Below are positions 22,005 through 32,934 of a stretch of 64,000 nt of DNA, piece by piece. The stretch's first letter is position 1. Each line of letters opens with the position of its first letter. This stretch comes from Azolla caroliniana (Eukaryota > Polypodiophyta). The position numbers and the translations under genes are program-made. Where the stretch lies: NCBI GenBank assembly GCA_043228905.1, contig JBHGNT010000003.1, positions 9,114,001-9,178,000 of the forward strand, given 5' to 3'. A model generated the notes under the pieces. The model was not told the origin of the DNA. It was given only the letters and a program-made list of their open reading frames with translations, and ran no database searches.

Positions 22005-22684
22005 GTTTGAATCCCTTCAAACTAGATGCATCACCCGTCTTCGTCATTGCAATTGCTTCTAGAGTTACCATCGTCACCGTCCTTGCTTCTAGAGTTACCG
22101 TCATCAACATCCTTTCGTTTCCTATCTTCCTCGCCATCTCTATCTCCTAGTTTCTTCTCATCGTTGTCTTTGTCTTTTAGTTTCTCCTCATCATCGTCTC
22201 TGTTTTTTAGTTCCTTCTCATCCTCCACATATCTATCTCCGTGTTTCTTATCATCATCATCCCTATCTCTGTGTTTTTTGTCATTGTCATTCTTCTCCCT
22301 GCGTTTCCTACCGTTTTCATCTCCATCTATGTGTTTCTTATCATCATCATCATCCCTATCTATGTGTTTCTTATCATCTTCGTCCTTGTCACTGTGTTTT
22401 CTATATCTCTGTCTTTGTGTTTCTTTTTATCCTCAACGTCTCGATCTCTGTGTTTCTTATCCTCTTCATCTATTTCTCTATTTCTCTATTTCCATCGTCA
22501 TTGCTTCCACAGATGCTTCCTCAACATCATTGTCTTCATTGCTTCATCTTCGACATCATCATCTTCAACACCTCTCGGTGTCGTTATCAACACTACTTTG
22601 CCTAGCCTTCATCGACGTCAAGTGTTCCAGTTCCCGGTGAGGACCGCACATGGTCGCTCACGCTTGTCGGTGTTTGTGTCTCTG
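22005..22684 (-). repeat. X internal region: antisense Asp/Lys/Arg repeat frame
   Basis: A T/C-rich stretch of ~30-40-bp imperfect repeats. Read on the - strand it gives a long frame of charged repeats such as KKHRDRDDDDKKHGDR, ending at a stop at 22031. An in-frame ATG starts an open part at 22228, and the pattern continues upstream to about 22490 with one frameshift. A related piece (DVDDDNSESKDGDDGNSR) is at 30107-30190 in the inverted half. The composition recalls RD/RS-rich RNA-processing proteins, but no folded domain is seen, so it could also be pure repeat expansion. Confidence 0.5.
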
Positions 22685-23383
22685 GTGAGTGTTGAATCTG
22701 GTATCAAATCTTGGTATTGTTTGATTCTGCTGCCGCCATCTATCTAACCTCCATCAGCAACTCTTCTCTTGTACACCTTGAAGATCTCGATTGGCAACTC
22801 CTCTTGAAATTGCATTTGACGAAGAGAGACAACTGAAGGTCTGCACTCAATTGTTCGAAATCACCCTTGAAGTAAGCCAGTCGACTGTACTTCGACTCTG
22901 TGATTGTCGTCGCTTGGAGTGAGACCCTTCTCTTGATCAAGCAACATCCGTGCCTCACTCGATTAGGCAGAAATTGAATAGGTCATATGACGCTATCTTC
23001 TCAATTGTTGTAACCACTTGAAGCAAACACGACTCCAGGGGCAACCCCAATCTATGTTTCATTCGGTTGAACGACATTCGGGAGGACCAGTAGACTTTGT
23101 CCCTCTCATCGTCGCAATTACCCGAAACAAGATCGGCCTGGAAAATTGCACATAATTCGTGGTAGGAAATCTTGGAAAATCGACGTTCGAAATCAAACAA
23201 TCAAATCAGGGTTCAACTCCATTAAGTCAGTTGACAGAAGTCACTCTGAACAGGGTTCATCAACATTCGTAATCAACACGACTTGTGTCCAACTTCGGTT
23301 AGAACGGCATCGACTGAGCCAACCTGCTGCACTCCATCACAGTTTGTAGCTAACTCCTGACAAAGTCTATTATACCAACACAG

Positions 23384-26300
23384 ATGGCTTCAACATCCGG
23401 CTCGTCAGAGATGAGTCTAAGGAAGTTCGACGGATCGAACTTCAACTTCTAGAAGGAGCAAATGCATGACTATTTAATAGTCAAGGGGCAAATTGACCTC
23501 ATTGAGAATGAAAACCCTCCAGAAGGATACAAGTCGCTTGAATGGGAAAAGCTCGACAGAATCGTCCAAGCCACCATTCGGATGCACCTATCGGAGTCTA
23601 TGTACTTCACGGTGCAATCGTGTTCGACTGCTTTCCAACTATGGAAGACACTTTTAGACACTTACGAAAAGAAGGTCGCCGCCACCAAGATATACCTAAT
23701 TCAGCGCCTTTATAACCTTCGGATTAAAGAGACTAATTTGGTCCAAGCACACCTGAACGAGTACGAAAGCCTAAGCTCCCAAATTTCGGCCCGAGGGACA
23801 ATTATCGAGGATGAACTAAAAGCAATGCTGCTTAGGAGTAGTCTCCCTCCCTCGTGGAAAACTTTTGTTACAACCGTGTGCAATGCGTCAACAGCTGCCG
23901 TTAAGTACTCCTCAATCATGAGTGCAATTCTGACTGAAGCAACTCAGAGAAAATCATTTGCTAACGATTCAGCCAACAACTCTTACATAGTACAAGGTTC
24001 GACCGACTGATCGAATAGCCGTGGAAGAAGTTCTTCATGGCAGTCGAATAATCAACGAAGTTGGAGCAAGTCCCGAGATAATCGAGTCTGCAACTACTGC
24101 AAGAAACCCAGACACATCAAAGCTGATTGTCATGCACTCAAGGCAAAAGACAATAAGGCTCAGCGAGCCGAGCAGAAGAGTGGCCGACATGAGGAGATCA
24201 ACTACATCAGCTCTTCGGCTGAAGTATTGACAAACGACCCGAATATACTATCAATTGAGAACTCAGTCAAATTAGAAGTTCTGCTTACGAATGAAGAATC
24301 AAGCACGTGGCTCTTAGATTCGGGTGCGTCCTTTCATGCGACTCCTCATCGATCCCAATTTCAGCAATACACGACATGACATTCCGACTCAGTTCGGGTA
24401 GGAAATTTGCAACATTGCGACATAATTGGAATCAACACGGTAGAGCTCAACCTTGCGGGTGGCTCTACATTAGTACTACGCAATGTCTGACATGTACCTG
24501 AGCTCTCACGACCACTGATCTTAGTCGGACAATTAGATGAAGACGGCATCCGTGTTGGCTTCTCATCAGGAGGGTGGGCGCTCCATAGAGGGAACCTCTT
24601 GCTTGCTAGAGGACCGAAGATACACTCATTGTATCCTTTGCATGTCACACTCAGAGAGGGTGACCTGTTTTTGGTTGACATTCCCGTGTCATCACTCTGG
24701 CATAGACGACTAAGACACCACAGTAAGGCCGACATCACACACTTATTTAGAGCCGGATACATCCCCAAACTCTCCTTCTCAGATCATCAGTTCTGTGAGC
24801 ATTGCCAATACAGCAAGGAGATAGCCGTAACACACCCTTCATTTGCCCCGAGAGAATCGAGTTCGCCCGATTTGCTCCACTCAGACGTATGTGGTCCTAT
24901 GCCACATCAATCCCTTGGCAGCGCTCTATATTTCGTCAGCTTCATTGACGACTCGACTCGAAAGGTGTGGGCTTATCTGATCAAAACCAAAGATCGTGTC
25001 TTCTCGATCTTTTCCGATTGGCTCGCCATGGTTGAGAATCCGTCAGGCCGAAAACTAAAAAGCTTTTGGTTCGATAATGGGGGAGAGTTCAAATTAGAGG
25101 AATTCGTCAAATTTTGCCGAGAACAAGGCATCATACGTGAATTTACGGCACCCCACAGTCCAGAGCATAATTGAATTGCCGAGCGAATGAATTGGACAAT
25201 TCAAGAAATGATAGTTTCCATGCTCCAACACTCCGGACTAACAGATGGCTTTTGGGTAGAGGCGCTACTTACACCAGTACACTTAATCAATATGTCGCCG
25301 AGCAGGCCTCTAGGACTTCAGATCCCTCAAGAACTATGAACCCGCAGTAAGCTGAATGACGACAAGCTGAGGATTTTCGGATGCAAGGCGTACGCCTTCA
25401 TCCCGAAAGATGATCGCCGCAAACTTGCACCAAAGTCTAGGAAATGTATTATCCTCAGTTATGGAACATATGGCGAAATGGGATATCAACTCTGGGACCC
25501 TGAACACAGACAGATCGTCCGAAGTTCAGACGTCGTGTTCAATGAGTTGGCCATTCATCAATTGGTCGAAAAACCAATCGAAGTCCAAAGGGTAATTTTT
25601 TCCAATGTGCCAACCCTTCCCGAAGGCCTTGCGCACAACACACGATCAACTTCACGGGTAGCTGAACCCTCTAACACCGACTCAGAGAATTTCAACTCGG
25701 CATAGCCGAACGATTCAAATTTGGACCATCCGACCACGACACCCGATGCGACTAGTCCAGTCATACCTCGAAGATCCGAGAGACTGTCGCAACCCCCGGA
25801 GAGATACTCTCCTGGTATCTTCTTTACGGACGCCGGAGAACCGACGTCATATGAAGAAGCATCGGCGTTAGCCGATTCGGCCACCTGGCATCTGGTAATG
25901 GAGTTCGAAATGAAGTCCATTCATGCAAACAATCAATGTGTTCTTCCGTGCAAGTGGGTCTATCTAATTAAGGAGAGGTCTGATTTGGCCAACCCAAAAT
26001 TCAAAGCCAATTTAGTAGCAAAGGGTTTTCGATAGGAACACGATGTCGATTTCAACGAAATTTTTTCGCCAGTGGTGAAAATGACCACCCTTCACTTTAT
26101 GCTTGGCGTAGTGGCAGCTGAGAATTTGGAATTGATTCAGCTCGATGTCAAAACAGCTTTCCTCCACGGTGATCTTGAGGAGGAAATTTATATGGAGCAA
26201 CCGAAAGGCTTTGTGGCATCTAGCCAAGAACATCTAGTCTACCGACTCAAGAAGAGTCTTTACAAACTGAAACAGGCGCCGCGAGAGTGGTACAAGAAGT

Positions 26301-27336
26301 TCAACGACTTCATCCAATCGATTGGCTTCTCAAAGAGCGATGAGGACCATTGTCTCTTCATGAAAACAACTTGAGATCGATCACCCATCTTCCTCATCAT
26401 CTACGTGGACGACATGCTAATCTCTGGACGCCATGCTGGCGAACTAGCCGATCTCGTTCGGAAATTGCGGTTGAAGTTTGCCATGAAGGATCTTGGTCTG
26501 ACACGACACATCCTTGGTATGAAGATAAGTCGGAACCATAATCAACAACAATTGTTTCTGTCCTAGTTCGACTACATTGGACGTGTCCTCAAACGCTTCA
26601 ATATGCAATCGGCGAAATCTGCCTCTACCCCGCTCCCTATTCATACTCGGCTATCTCAACGAGACTGCCCGACATCCAGTCCGGAGGGGAAATTATGAAG
26701 TCGATACCGTATGCACCGGCAGTTGGCTCCCTAATGTATGTGATGGTCGCGACACGACTTGACATCGCCCATTTCGTTGGAGTCATCAACAAATTTATGC
26801 ATAATCCCGGCCGATCGCACTGGAACGCAATCAAGCATGTGTTTAGATATCTGGTGGGTACAAAAGACCTTGGTATTCTGTTTGCCCCGAATAACATCTC
26901 AGGCATATTCGGATACACCGACTCGGACTTTGCAAGTTGCATAGATAGCCGTAAATCGACAACCGGATATTGTTTTAAACTCAGCAATGGAGCGATATCA
27001 TGGAAATCAAAACTTCAAGAGTGCACCGCCACATCAACGACCGAGGCCGAATACGTAGCCGCATCCGATGCGGGAAAAGAGGCCTTATGGCTCGATCAGT
27101 TGGCCTGCACGTTTCGACAAGTCGAAATCAACTCGGCTCCAATTGTTTACAGTGACAGTCAGGGTGTTGTTGCTTTGTTGAAAAATCCGGTTCATCATAA
27201 TGCCTCCAAGGATATCAACATTCGATATCATTTCATAGAGAAAATCGGTCTAGAGAAAATATCGACAACAGATAATGTCGCGGACGCATTAACCAAGTGC
27301 CTTTCGGCGGATCGATTTCGATCCCTTCGGCATTGA
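23384..27336 (+). pseudogene. Copia Y gag-pol pseudogene
   Basis: ATG at 23384; gag is open from 23462 to 24010 after an early TAG. Then come a CCHC knuckle (CNYCKKPRHIKADC, near 24088), protease LLDSGASFHATP (near 24310), pre-integrase LWHRRLRHHSKADI, integrase with FIDDSTRKVWAY and NGGEF, RT with QLDVKTAFLHGDLEEEIYM and YVDDMLIS (near 26402), and RNase H with STTEAEYVAASDAG (near 27040). At least eight in-frame stops interrupt it; many look like C-to-T or G-to-A transitions (e.g. CAG to TAG near 26034). The domain order is complete, so it was once autonomous. Confidence 0.92.
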
Positions 27337-27575
27337 ATGGGCGTAATGAAGAATCAGTCTGATTAAATCTAACACCCAGGACGTTTCTCGGACAATAGAC
27401 CTGGATAATTCGAACTTCGGCTTCAGTCTCTCCGAACTCGGCCAATCCAGCCTTTTGCTCTTCAGAGTTCACCAACTCGAACGAATGCTTGATTGTTTGT
27501 AAACCTTGTATCAATCTGTATTGTACATTCATTTCAATCTACAGATTTCAAATGTATACGCCCATTAGGGGGGAG

Positions 27576-27905
27576 TGTTGAATACGGGCTTCTAATGGAC
27601 ATATTCACAACATCTCCTTTTGTACACACTAGGCTTAGGCTATTTATGAAAATAGTGAGAAGGGCAGTTGCCCTAAGTCAGCCAGTATATAAGCTGACTT
27701 TGTAACCTAGTTAGTCGTTTTTGCTTTAAGTTGTAATATACTCTTTACATTGTGCCTACTGTCTCTCTCTCTCTTTGGCGTACTTGTTGTATTGTTTGTC
27801 TTTGCTGCTATAAAAGTTACGATCTTGTATCCATTGACTATCTTATAGGAGCTTATAGAAGAAGATCGTTGATCTTGTTCCGCATTAGACGATTAGTCTC
27901 CAACA
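27576..27905 (+). repeat. Copia Y 3' LTR (330 bp)
   Basis: Follows the polypurine tract TTAGGGGGGAG. Begins TGTTGAATACGGG, ends GTCTCCAACA; TATATAAGC near 27686. Confidence 0.9.
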
Positions 27906-27910
27906 ATGAG

Positions 27911-28331
27911 GACTGTACATGGTCTCTCACACTCGTTGGTGTTCCGATTCTCAATGAGGAACGCGCATGGTCGTTCACTTCCATTCGTGTTCCATTCTCT
28001 GGTGAGGACTACTCATGGTCCGCGACTCCTCAACCTACTCCGGTTTTCTCTTTCAGCTCACCCCTACACTACGTTTCCAAAAAGGCGGTGAGGATCGCAC
28101 ATGGTCGCTCATGCCTGTTGGTGTTTGTGTCTCTGGTGATGACCGTACATGGTCGCTCACACCCGTTGGTGCTTCAATTCCTGATGAGGACCACACATGG
28201 TCGCTCACATTCACTCATGTTCCATTCTCCGGTGAAGACCACACATGGTAAAAGGTGGTTGTAAAGGAGAGGATAATGTCATGGACATGACTACCACGCT
28301 TCCGAAAAGGTGGTTGTAAAGGGGAGGATAA
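27911..28331 (+). repeat. X internal end: GGTCGCTCAC array and duplicated polypurine tract
   Basis: Several ~55-bp units of the type GAGGACCACACATGGTCGCTCAC continue the array cut by Copia Y at 22639-22689. Then AAAAGGTGGTTGTAAAGG-A/G-GAGGATAATGTCA occurs twice (about 28250 and 28305), so the polypurine tract plus LTR start is duplicated. Confidence 0.75.
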
Positions 28332-28850
28332 TGTCACGATACAGTGACATAAAATATATAGTTGCTGAGGATTAAATTTGCAACCTCACATCAACAATAT
28401 GTCATGCTCAACCATCTTGATATCAGCATTGTATGAGATTTACTTGATCTACATATCATTGTATAAGATATACTTGATCTAGGTATACTCTCTAGACATC
28501 TAGAAAGTTTTGGAAAGTTCTAGAAGGTTTTAAACGGTTTTAGAATATTCTTCAAAATATTCTAATGCATATACCTCAACTCACAGTATAAATACTTGTA
28601 ACCTCGGTCCCTTTCAAGGGATTGAACGCCAGTCACTGACATATGAATCTAGTTTCCTCGTTTCATGCCATATGTCTCCTTGACCTTCATATTTGTCTTC
28701 ATGCTCTCTAGTTAATCCTAGCTTCCTAATTTCATAGTCTCATCACTCACAACTTCTATAGTTTCTAGCTTCATACTTTGATTTCCACGTTCGTAACCTT
28801 ATCGGTCATATCCTTGTCATATGTGCTCTATCGTAGTCCAATGTTGGTGT
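28332..28850 (+). repeat. X family LTR, internal copy with a different U3
   Basis: From about 28500 it matches the LTR at 21513 (AGAAAGTT..AGAATATTCT, ACTCACAGTATAAATACTTG, CCACGTTCGTAACCTTATCGG). Its first ~150 bp are unrelated and include another tRNA-like stretch (GAGGATTAAATTTGCAACC, 28366-28384). It stops at GTTGGTGT, about 10 bp short of the family end. Confidence 0.8.
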
Positions 28851-29690
28851 TGAATCACGGGGAACACGAACACCAACGGGCATGAGAGACCATGTCGGTC
28901 CTCACTGAGAGTTGGAACACGACCACCAACAGGCATGAGCGAACATGTGTGGTCCTCACCGGGAATTGGAAGATGAACAACAACAAGCAGGAGCGACCAT
29001 GTCGGTCCTCACCGGGATCTAGAACACGAACATTTGTGGTGCTCACTGGAGACTAGAACATGAATACCAACGGGCGTGAGTGACCATCTACAGTCCTCAC
29101 AGGGAACACGAACACCAATCGGCATCAGAGACCATGTCAATCCTAGCCGAGAGTTGGAACACGAACACCAATGGGCGTGAGCGACCATGAGGCCCTCACT
29201 GGGAATTGGAACACGAATGGACGTGAGCGACCATGCGGCCCTCACTGAGAACTGAACACGAACGGGTGTGAGCGACCATGAGGCCCTCATTGAGAATTGC
29301 AACACGAACGGATGTGAGCGACCATGCGGCCCTCACCAAGAACTAGAACACGAACGAACGTGAGTGACCATGTGTGGCCCTCATCAAGAATTGGAACGTG
29401 AGCGACCATGTGCGGTCCTCATCAAAAACACGAATGGGCGTGAACGACCATGCGGCCCTCACTGAGAACTAGAACACGAACGAACATGAGAGACCATGTG
29501 GCCCTCACCGGGAACTGGAACACGAATACCAACAGATATGAGTGAGCATGTGTGGTCCTCACGGGGAACACGAACACCAATGGGCATGAGAGACCATGTC
29601 AGTCCTCGCCGAGAGTTGGAACACGAACATCAACAAGCGTGAGAGACCATGCGGCCCTCACCGAGAACTGAACGAGGACTGGAATAACAA
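28851..29690 (-). repeat. Tandem array of ~46-60-bp units, inverted half of X
   Basis: About 15 degenerate units of the type GAACACGAACACCAACGGGC..GAGCGACCATG.GG.CCTCAC. They are the reverse complement of the units at 22639 and 27911. Unit length varies because parts drop out. Confidence 0.85.
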
Positions 29691-30221
29691 TGGGCGAAGG
29701 AGTGCAAGTGAAGTGGTCGACTCGACTTCTTCTATTATGAGAGGGTAAATAATCGAGGTTGACCCAAGACACGGCACAAACGGTAGCGCAAGAAACCCAC
29801 ACGATCCCCACCAGGAAAGTGAGCGGTTGTGACCCCCACCAAAACTAGAAGGTGAACGATCAAAATCGGTCCTCGCAAACAAAAAGTGGCGCGAGACTTG
29901 AACTATAACGAAAATGCAGTGCAAGCGAGCAATGATCCAATCCCCACCAGGAAAGTGACTGGTTGTGACCCCCACCGGAACTGGGAAGGTGAGCGATCGA
30001 AAGCACTCCTCACCAAAACCGTGATGCAAAATGATACCTAAAAATGATGACAAGTAGTGTTGATGACGACGATGGTTGGGGGAAGAGGTGTTGAAAATGA
30101 TGACGTCGAAGACAAGGATGTTGATGACGATAACTCCGAAAGCAAGGACGGTGATGATGGTAACTCTAGATGCAATGGCGACAACGAAGTCAGGTGGTGC
30201 TCCTAGTATCAAGGGATTCAA
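29691..30221 (-). other. X internal sequence, inverted half
   Basis: Contains a ~40-bp direct repeat (GATCC-CCACCAGGAAAGTGA..GGTTGTGACCCCCACC at about 29803 and 29937), then the RD-repeat piece, then the reverse complement of the bases that follow the LTR at 22005. No gene seen. Confidence 0.6.
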
Positions 30222-30224
30222 CGA

Positions 30225-30483
30225 AGTTACAAGTATTTATACTGTGAGTTGAAGTACATGCATTAGAATATTCTTGATAATATTTTGGAGAATATTCAAG
30301 AACCCTCTAGAACCTGATAGTTCTAGAACTTTCAAAAAACTCCTAGAACATGAATAGATAATCTATGAAGATATACATAACATGATTACGCACTTGGATG
30401 TGTTGGTTACAATATAACGCTTGACTATAATACAAGAGGTCAAGAGTTCAAATCTTGACATAACTATTGTCGTGTTTGTGACA
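30225..30483 (-). repeat. X family LTR, truncated, inverted (right terminus)
   Basis: Reverse complement of about the first 260-280 bases of the 21513 LTR, through ..CAGTATAAATACTTGTAAC. The rest of the LTR (~200 bp) is deleted and internal sequence follows directly. Confidence 0.85.
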
Positions 30484-30551
30484 ATATGAGTATAAATATA
30501 ACTAGGGCAAATAGTGTTATTATTATGTTGTTGTCATTATTTGTTGTATAG

Positions 30552-30552
30552 A

Positions 30553-30599
<47 letters not shown>
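30552..30599. repeat. (GA)n microsatellite in the A2 3' LTR
   Basis: About 24 GA units, in the region where A1 has only a short AGAGAGAGC stretch. Confidence 0.95.
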
Positions 30600-30600
<1 letters not shown>

Positions 30601-31017
30601 TCGAATTTGAAAGTATTTTATGTTGTAACCGCTGGTTGGTGAAGACATAGAGCTCGAGGTCGTTGCCTCTGAATCTCGCATTGTATCATTCCTCTCATAG
30701 TGATAGTTGGAGTCTATGGGCTCCCATGGTTTTTTCCCGAGTAGGGTTTCCATGTTAACATCTTGTTTTGTATTATTATTTTTATCTGTTTTCTTCCATA
30801 AAGTGTTCAAGACTCGGTTGTGGCCGAGCACTATTCCTCACAGGTACCTGCGGGAAAAAAGTATTGGGATGAAGGTAATGTGTCATCTTCTCATATGTTG
30901 AAGTTCTGGAAATAGTTTTGGTCACTTAATTGTATGAACAAGGTATTGCATTTTCGATGGTTGATGATTCATTATGCATTGCGAATAGGAGTTTTATTGA
31001 GGGTAATAGTGCCTGAT

Positions 31018-31466
31018 TGTTGAGAGATCAAGCTCAACTTAGTTTAGTTAGTTAGTCAACACATGTAACTTAGTAGTTACCTAGATAAAATCTAGTTAGT
31101 GTGTTGACCATAAAGCCTTAAATAGGATTTTGTACTCAAGTGGGATACATTGTAGATCCACCACTCCATGCTCATTTAATATAGGACTTACACGTTGTAC
31201 CTATATTCTCCTAGCACATGTGCACCCTTGCACATGAAACCTATATATACCTCATTGAAGGTATTTTTGTATTTGATGATAGTTGATTATGATAATGCTA
31301 AGTTAATATACTTACTCATCCCCCATCTTGTGTTATTCATAAGTGTATCTCTCTCTCTCTCTCTTCCTCTCACACACATACACACATATCACTTAATCTT
31401 CCGTGCTTAACTTAATCACATAATTAGGTAATAATAATTCCTTAATTAATTACCTAATCCTTAACA
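31018..31466 (+). repeat. LTR W (probable solo LTR)
   Basis: 449 bp beginning TGTTGAGAGATC and ending AATCCTTAACA (TGTTRA..TTAACA ends). A TATA-like CCTATATATACC lies at about 31240. A homologous piece is at 62215-62400. I find no matching target duplication (CTGAT against GATCG), so the bounds are tentative. The 175 bp between 30843 and 31017 show nothing recognisable. Confidence 0.45.
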
Positions 31467-32934
31467 GATCGATCATATGTTATGTGTGGGTTTGCATTTG
31501 AGACATTACATCGTGTTTTGTTGGGAATGTGTTGCGGCCAAAAGTTCTTCGTTTCTAATTCTTAGGCTATTAGGTCGTAAGTATAGGTCGGCTATTTTCA
31601 TGTGGGTTGCAGTCCTTTGGGGAACGTTGGCTCAACAAATGGCTTTTTATCATGATCATAATTCTTCATTGACTTTACATGTGACAAGTCTTTAGATGTA
31701 CTCTGCTTCAAGCTCCTTGCAAGGAATCAAGTTCTTCTTGCAATGTTAGGTTTGGCAGATTGTCTCCTCTTTGGCCTCTTTGGAAAGCGAAGTGTTCAAA
31801 ATTATACAATGTTGAACAATCTCATGTTGTGGATCAGGTTAAGACCTTTTGGGAATTATTGGTACATACAATTAAAGGTGATTATGATAGTTATAAGGGT
31901 TATGGAAATACAGCTAATCGAAAAAGAAGAAGAATGTGTAGAGTCTGGGCATCTATTCCTATTATGTTGGATGTAGGTGATGATGTTAAGCGGAACTACA
32001 TTCCACCTTGTTGGTTGTTCTGGCCACTAGCGCCGTTCTTAGTGCAAACAACATGGCTCAAGATGGAGGAGGTGGTTGAGGCATATGTGGCTTGTTCTGT
32101 TCGTGGAAGTAGATTGTTGGATTTGGCGAGATGGTTTGAGGATTTTGGTGGTAATAGGCAGGATAGTTAATGTGGAAAATGTAGCATATTTGTATTCTTG
32201 ATAAGGATGAGTGATGATGGTGTTGGGGGCTGAAGCATATGTTCATTATGGGATGAGGCGAGTAAACTCATTCTATTTTTTTGTCTGTACAGGACTTTGG
32301 TGGTAAACAACGAGATGGTTGATGTGGAAAATGAAGCGAATTAGAGACAAACTGTCAAAAGGTATTGTACTAGGATGTATACATTTGGTAGTAGGCCTTA
32401 TGTATTGCTATCTATATGAGCATGTTGAATGTGGAAAATAGAATATTGTCTCAAGATGCAACTACTTTGTGTACATTGAAAGTGGAAATTAGAAGAGTGG
32501 TTTGGTTTTGCTTGGGGAAGCCATCCTTCTGGGAAAATCTTTTTATTGTGGGGCGGAGATGGATGATGTTAAAGGATGTTGAAGCAGTTCTAGGGAGTGA
32601 CAAGGAGATAGATTATGTTTCATTTACTTTTCAAATTTGGGGAGTGGTTTTCTCATTTTTTTGGGGAGGATGAGTGGAGACAATTGGTAGCACATTATAG
32701 GTGTAGCTAACTATGAACAGGTTGAAGAAGGTCGGTGTTTCACGATGCAACTTCTTTGTGTGGTGACAAAGTAATGGAAGACACTAGATGGCTACCATAT
32801 GACCCTCATCTTGTGTGTTTTACCTATGAGGAAAGAGGGACTTCCGGATTAGGTGGCACTGTAGGAGTGGTTAACAGGCATAGAAACTCGCAATGGAATC
32901 ATGAGTAACAGGCTGCTAGAAGACAATATTGAGC
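31467..32934 (+). other. Unrecognised, partly coding-like segment
   Basis: One open stretch 31760-32170 (137 codons) is rich in Trp, Arg and Val, with IPPCWLFWPLAPFLVQTTW and SRLLDLARWFEDFGG. A second degenerate copy of its end follows a pyrimidine tract and AG at about 32297, where GACTTTGGTGGTAA recalls GATTTTGGTGGTAA at 32134. Further short frames lie at 32416-32673. I recognise no family. It may be a decayed host-gene fragment or the inside of an unknown mobile element. Confidence 0.3.

Larger units (their letters stand above)
22690..27905 (+). mobile_element. Copia Y, decayed Ty1/copia element in composite X
   Basis: Inserted in the GGTGAG-GACC repeat of X, with flanks GTGAG (22685-22689) and ATGAG (27906-27910), probably a target duplication with one change. 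The 3' LTR is complete. The 5' LTR is reduced to about 8 bases (TGTTGAAT) directly before a primer-site-like CTGGTATCAAATC (22698-22710). A leader of ~670 bp precedes gag. Confidence 0.85.
21513..30483. mobile_element. Composite X: inverted-LTR-terminated insertion, 8971 bp
   Basis: Flanked by ATATG (21508-21512 and 30484-30488). The left end TGTCACAAACATGACAAC and the right end, read on the - strand, TGTCACAAACACGACAAT are the same LTR in opposite orientation, similar over about 260-280 bp. Inside, in order: LTR (+), internal region (+) with nested Copia Y, a second LTR (+) lacking its last ~10 bp, an inverted internal region, and a truncated LTR (-). No protein of its own is recognisable, so X is probably non-autonomous. 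Confidence 0.8.
21275..30842 (+). repeat. Copia A2 3' LTR, split by composite X
   Basis: Pieces 21275-21512 and 30489-30842 sum to 592 bp (603 in A1). It begins TGTTGGGAAAC and ends ACTCGGTTGTGGCCGAGC..CTCACA, matching A1 on its element strand. The join TATATG/AGTATAAATATAAC across the insertion corresponds to the A1 TATA region. Confidence 0.85.

Noticed and set aside
22026-22747. Long Ser/Leu/Phe/Ile-rich frames on the + strand
   Set aside because: They are other-frame readings of the T/C-rich repeat in X, without domains; the - strand reading has the more regular pattern.
21513-28850. Reading 21513-22004 and 28332-28850 as a simple LTR pair of one element
   Set aside because: Their first ~150 bp are unrelated and the outer target duplication lies at 30484, not at 28851.
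28851-29690. Regular repeats with spacers, considered as a CRISPR-like array
   Set aside because: Units are contiguous and degenerate, not identical repeats with unique spacers, and the DNA is a plant nuclear retroelement.
31013-31471. Target duplication for LTR W
   Set aside because: Flanks CTGAT and GATCG do not match, so the solo-LTR reading stays tentative.
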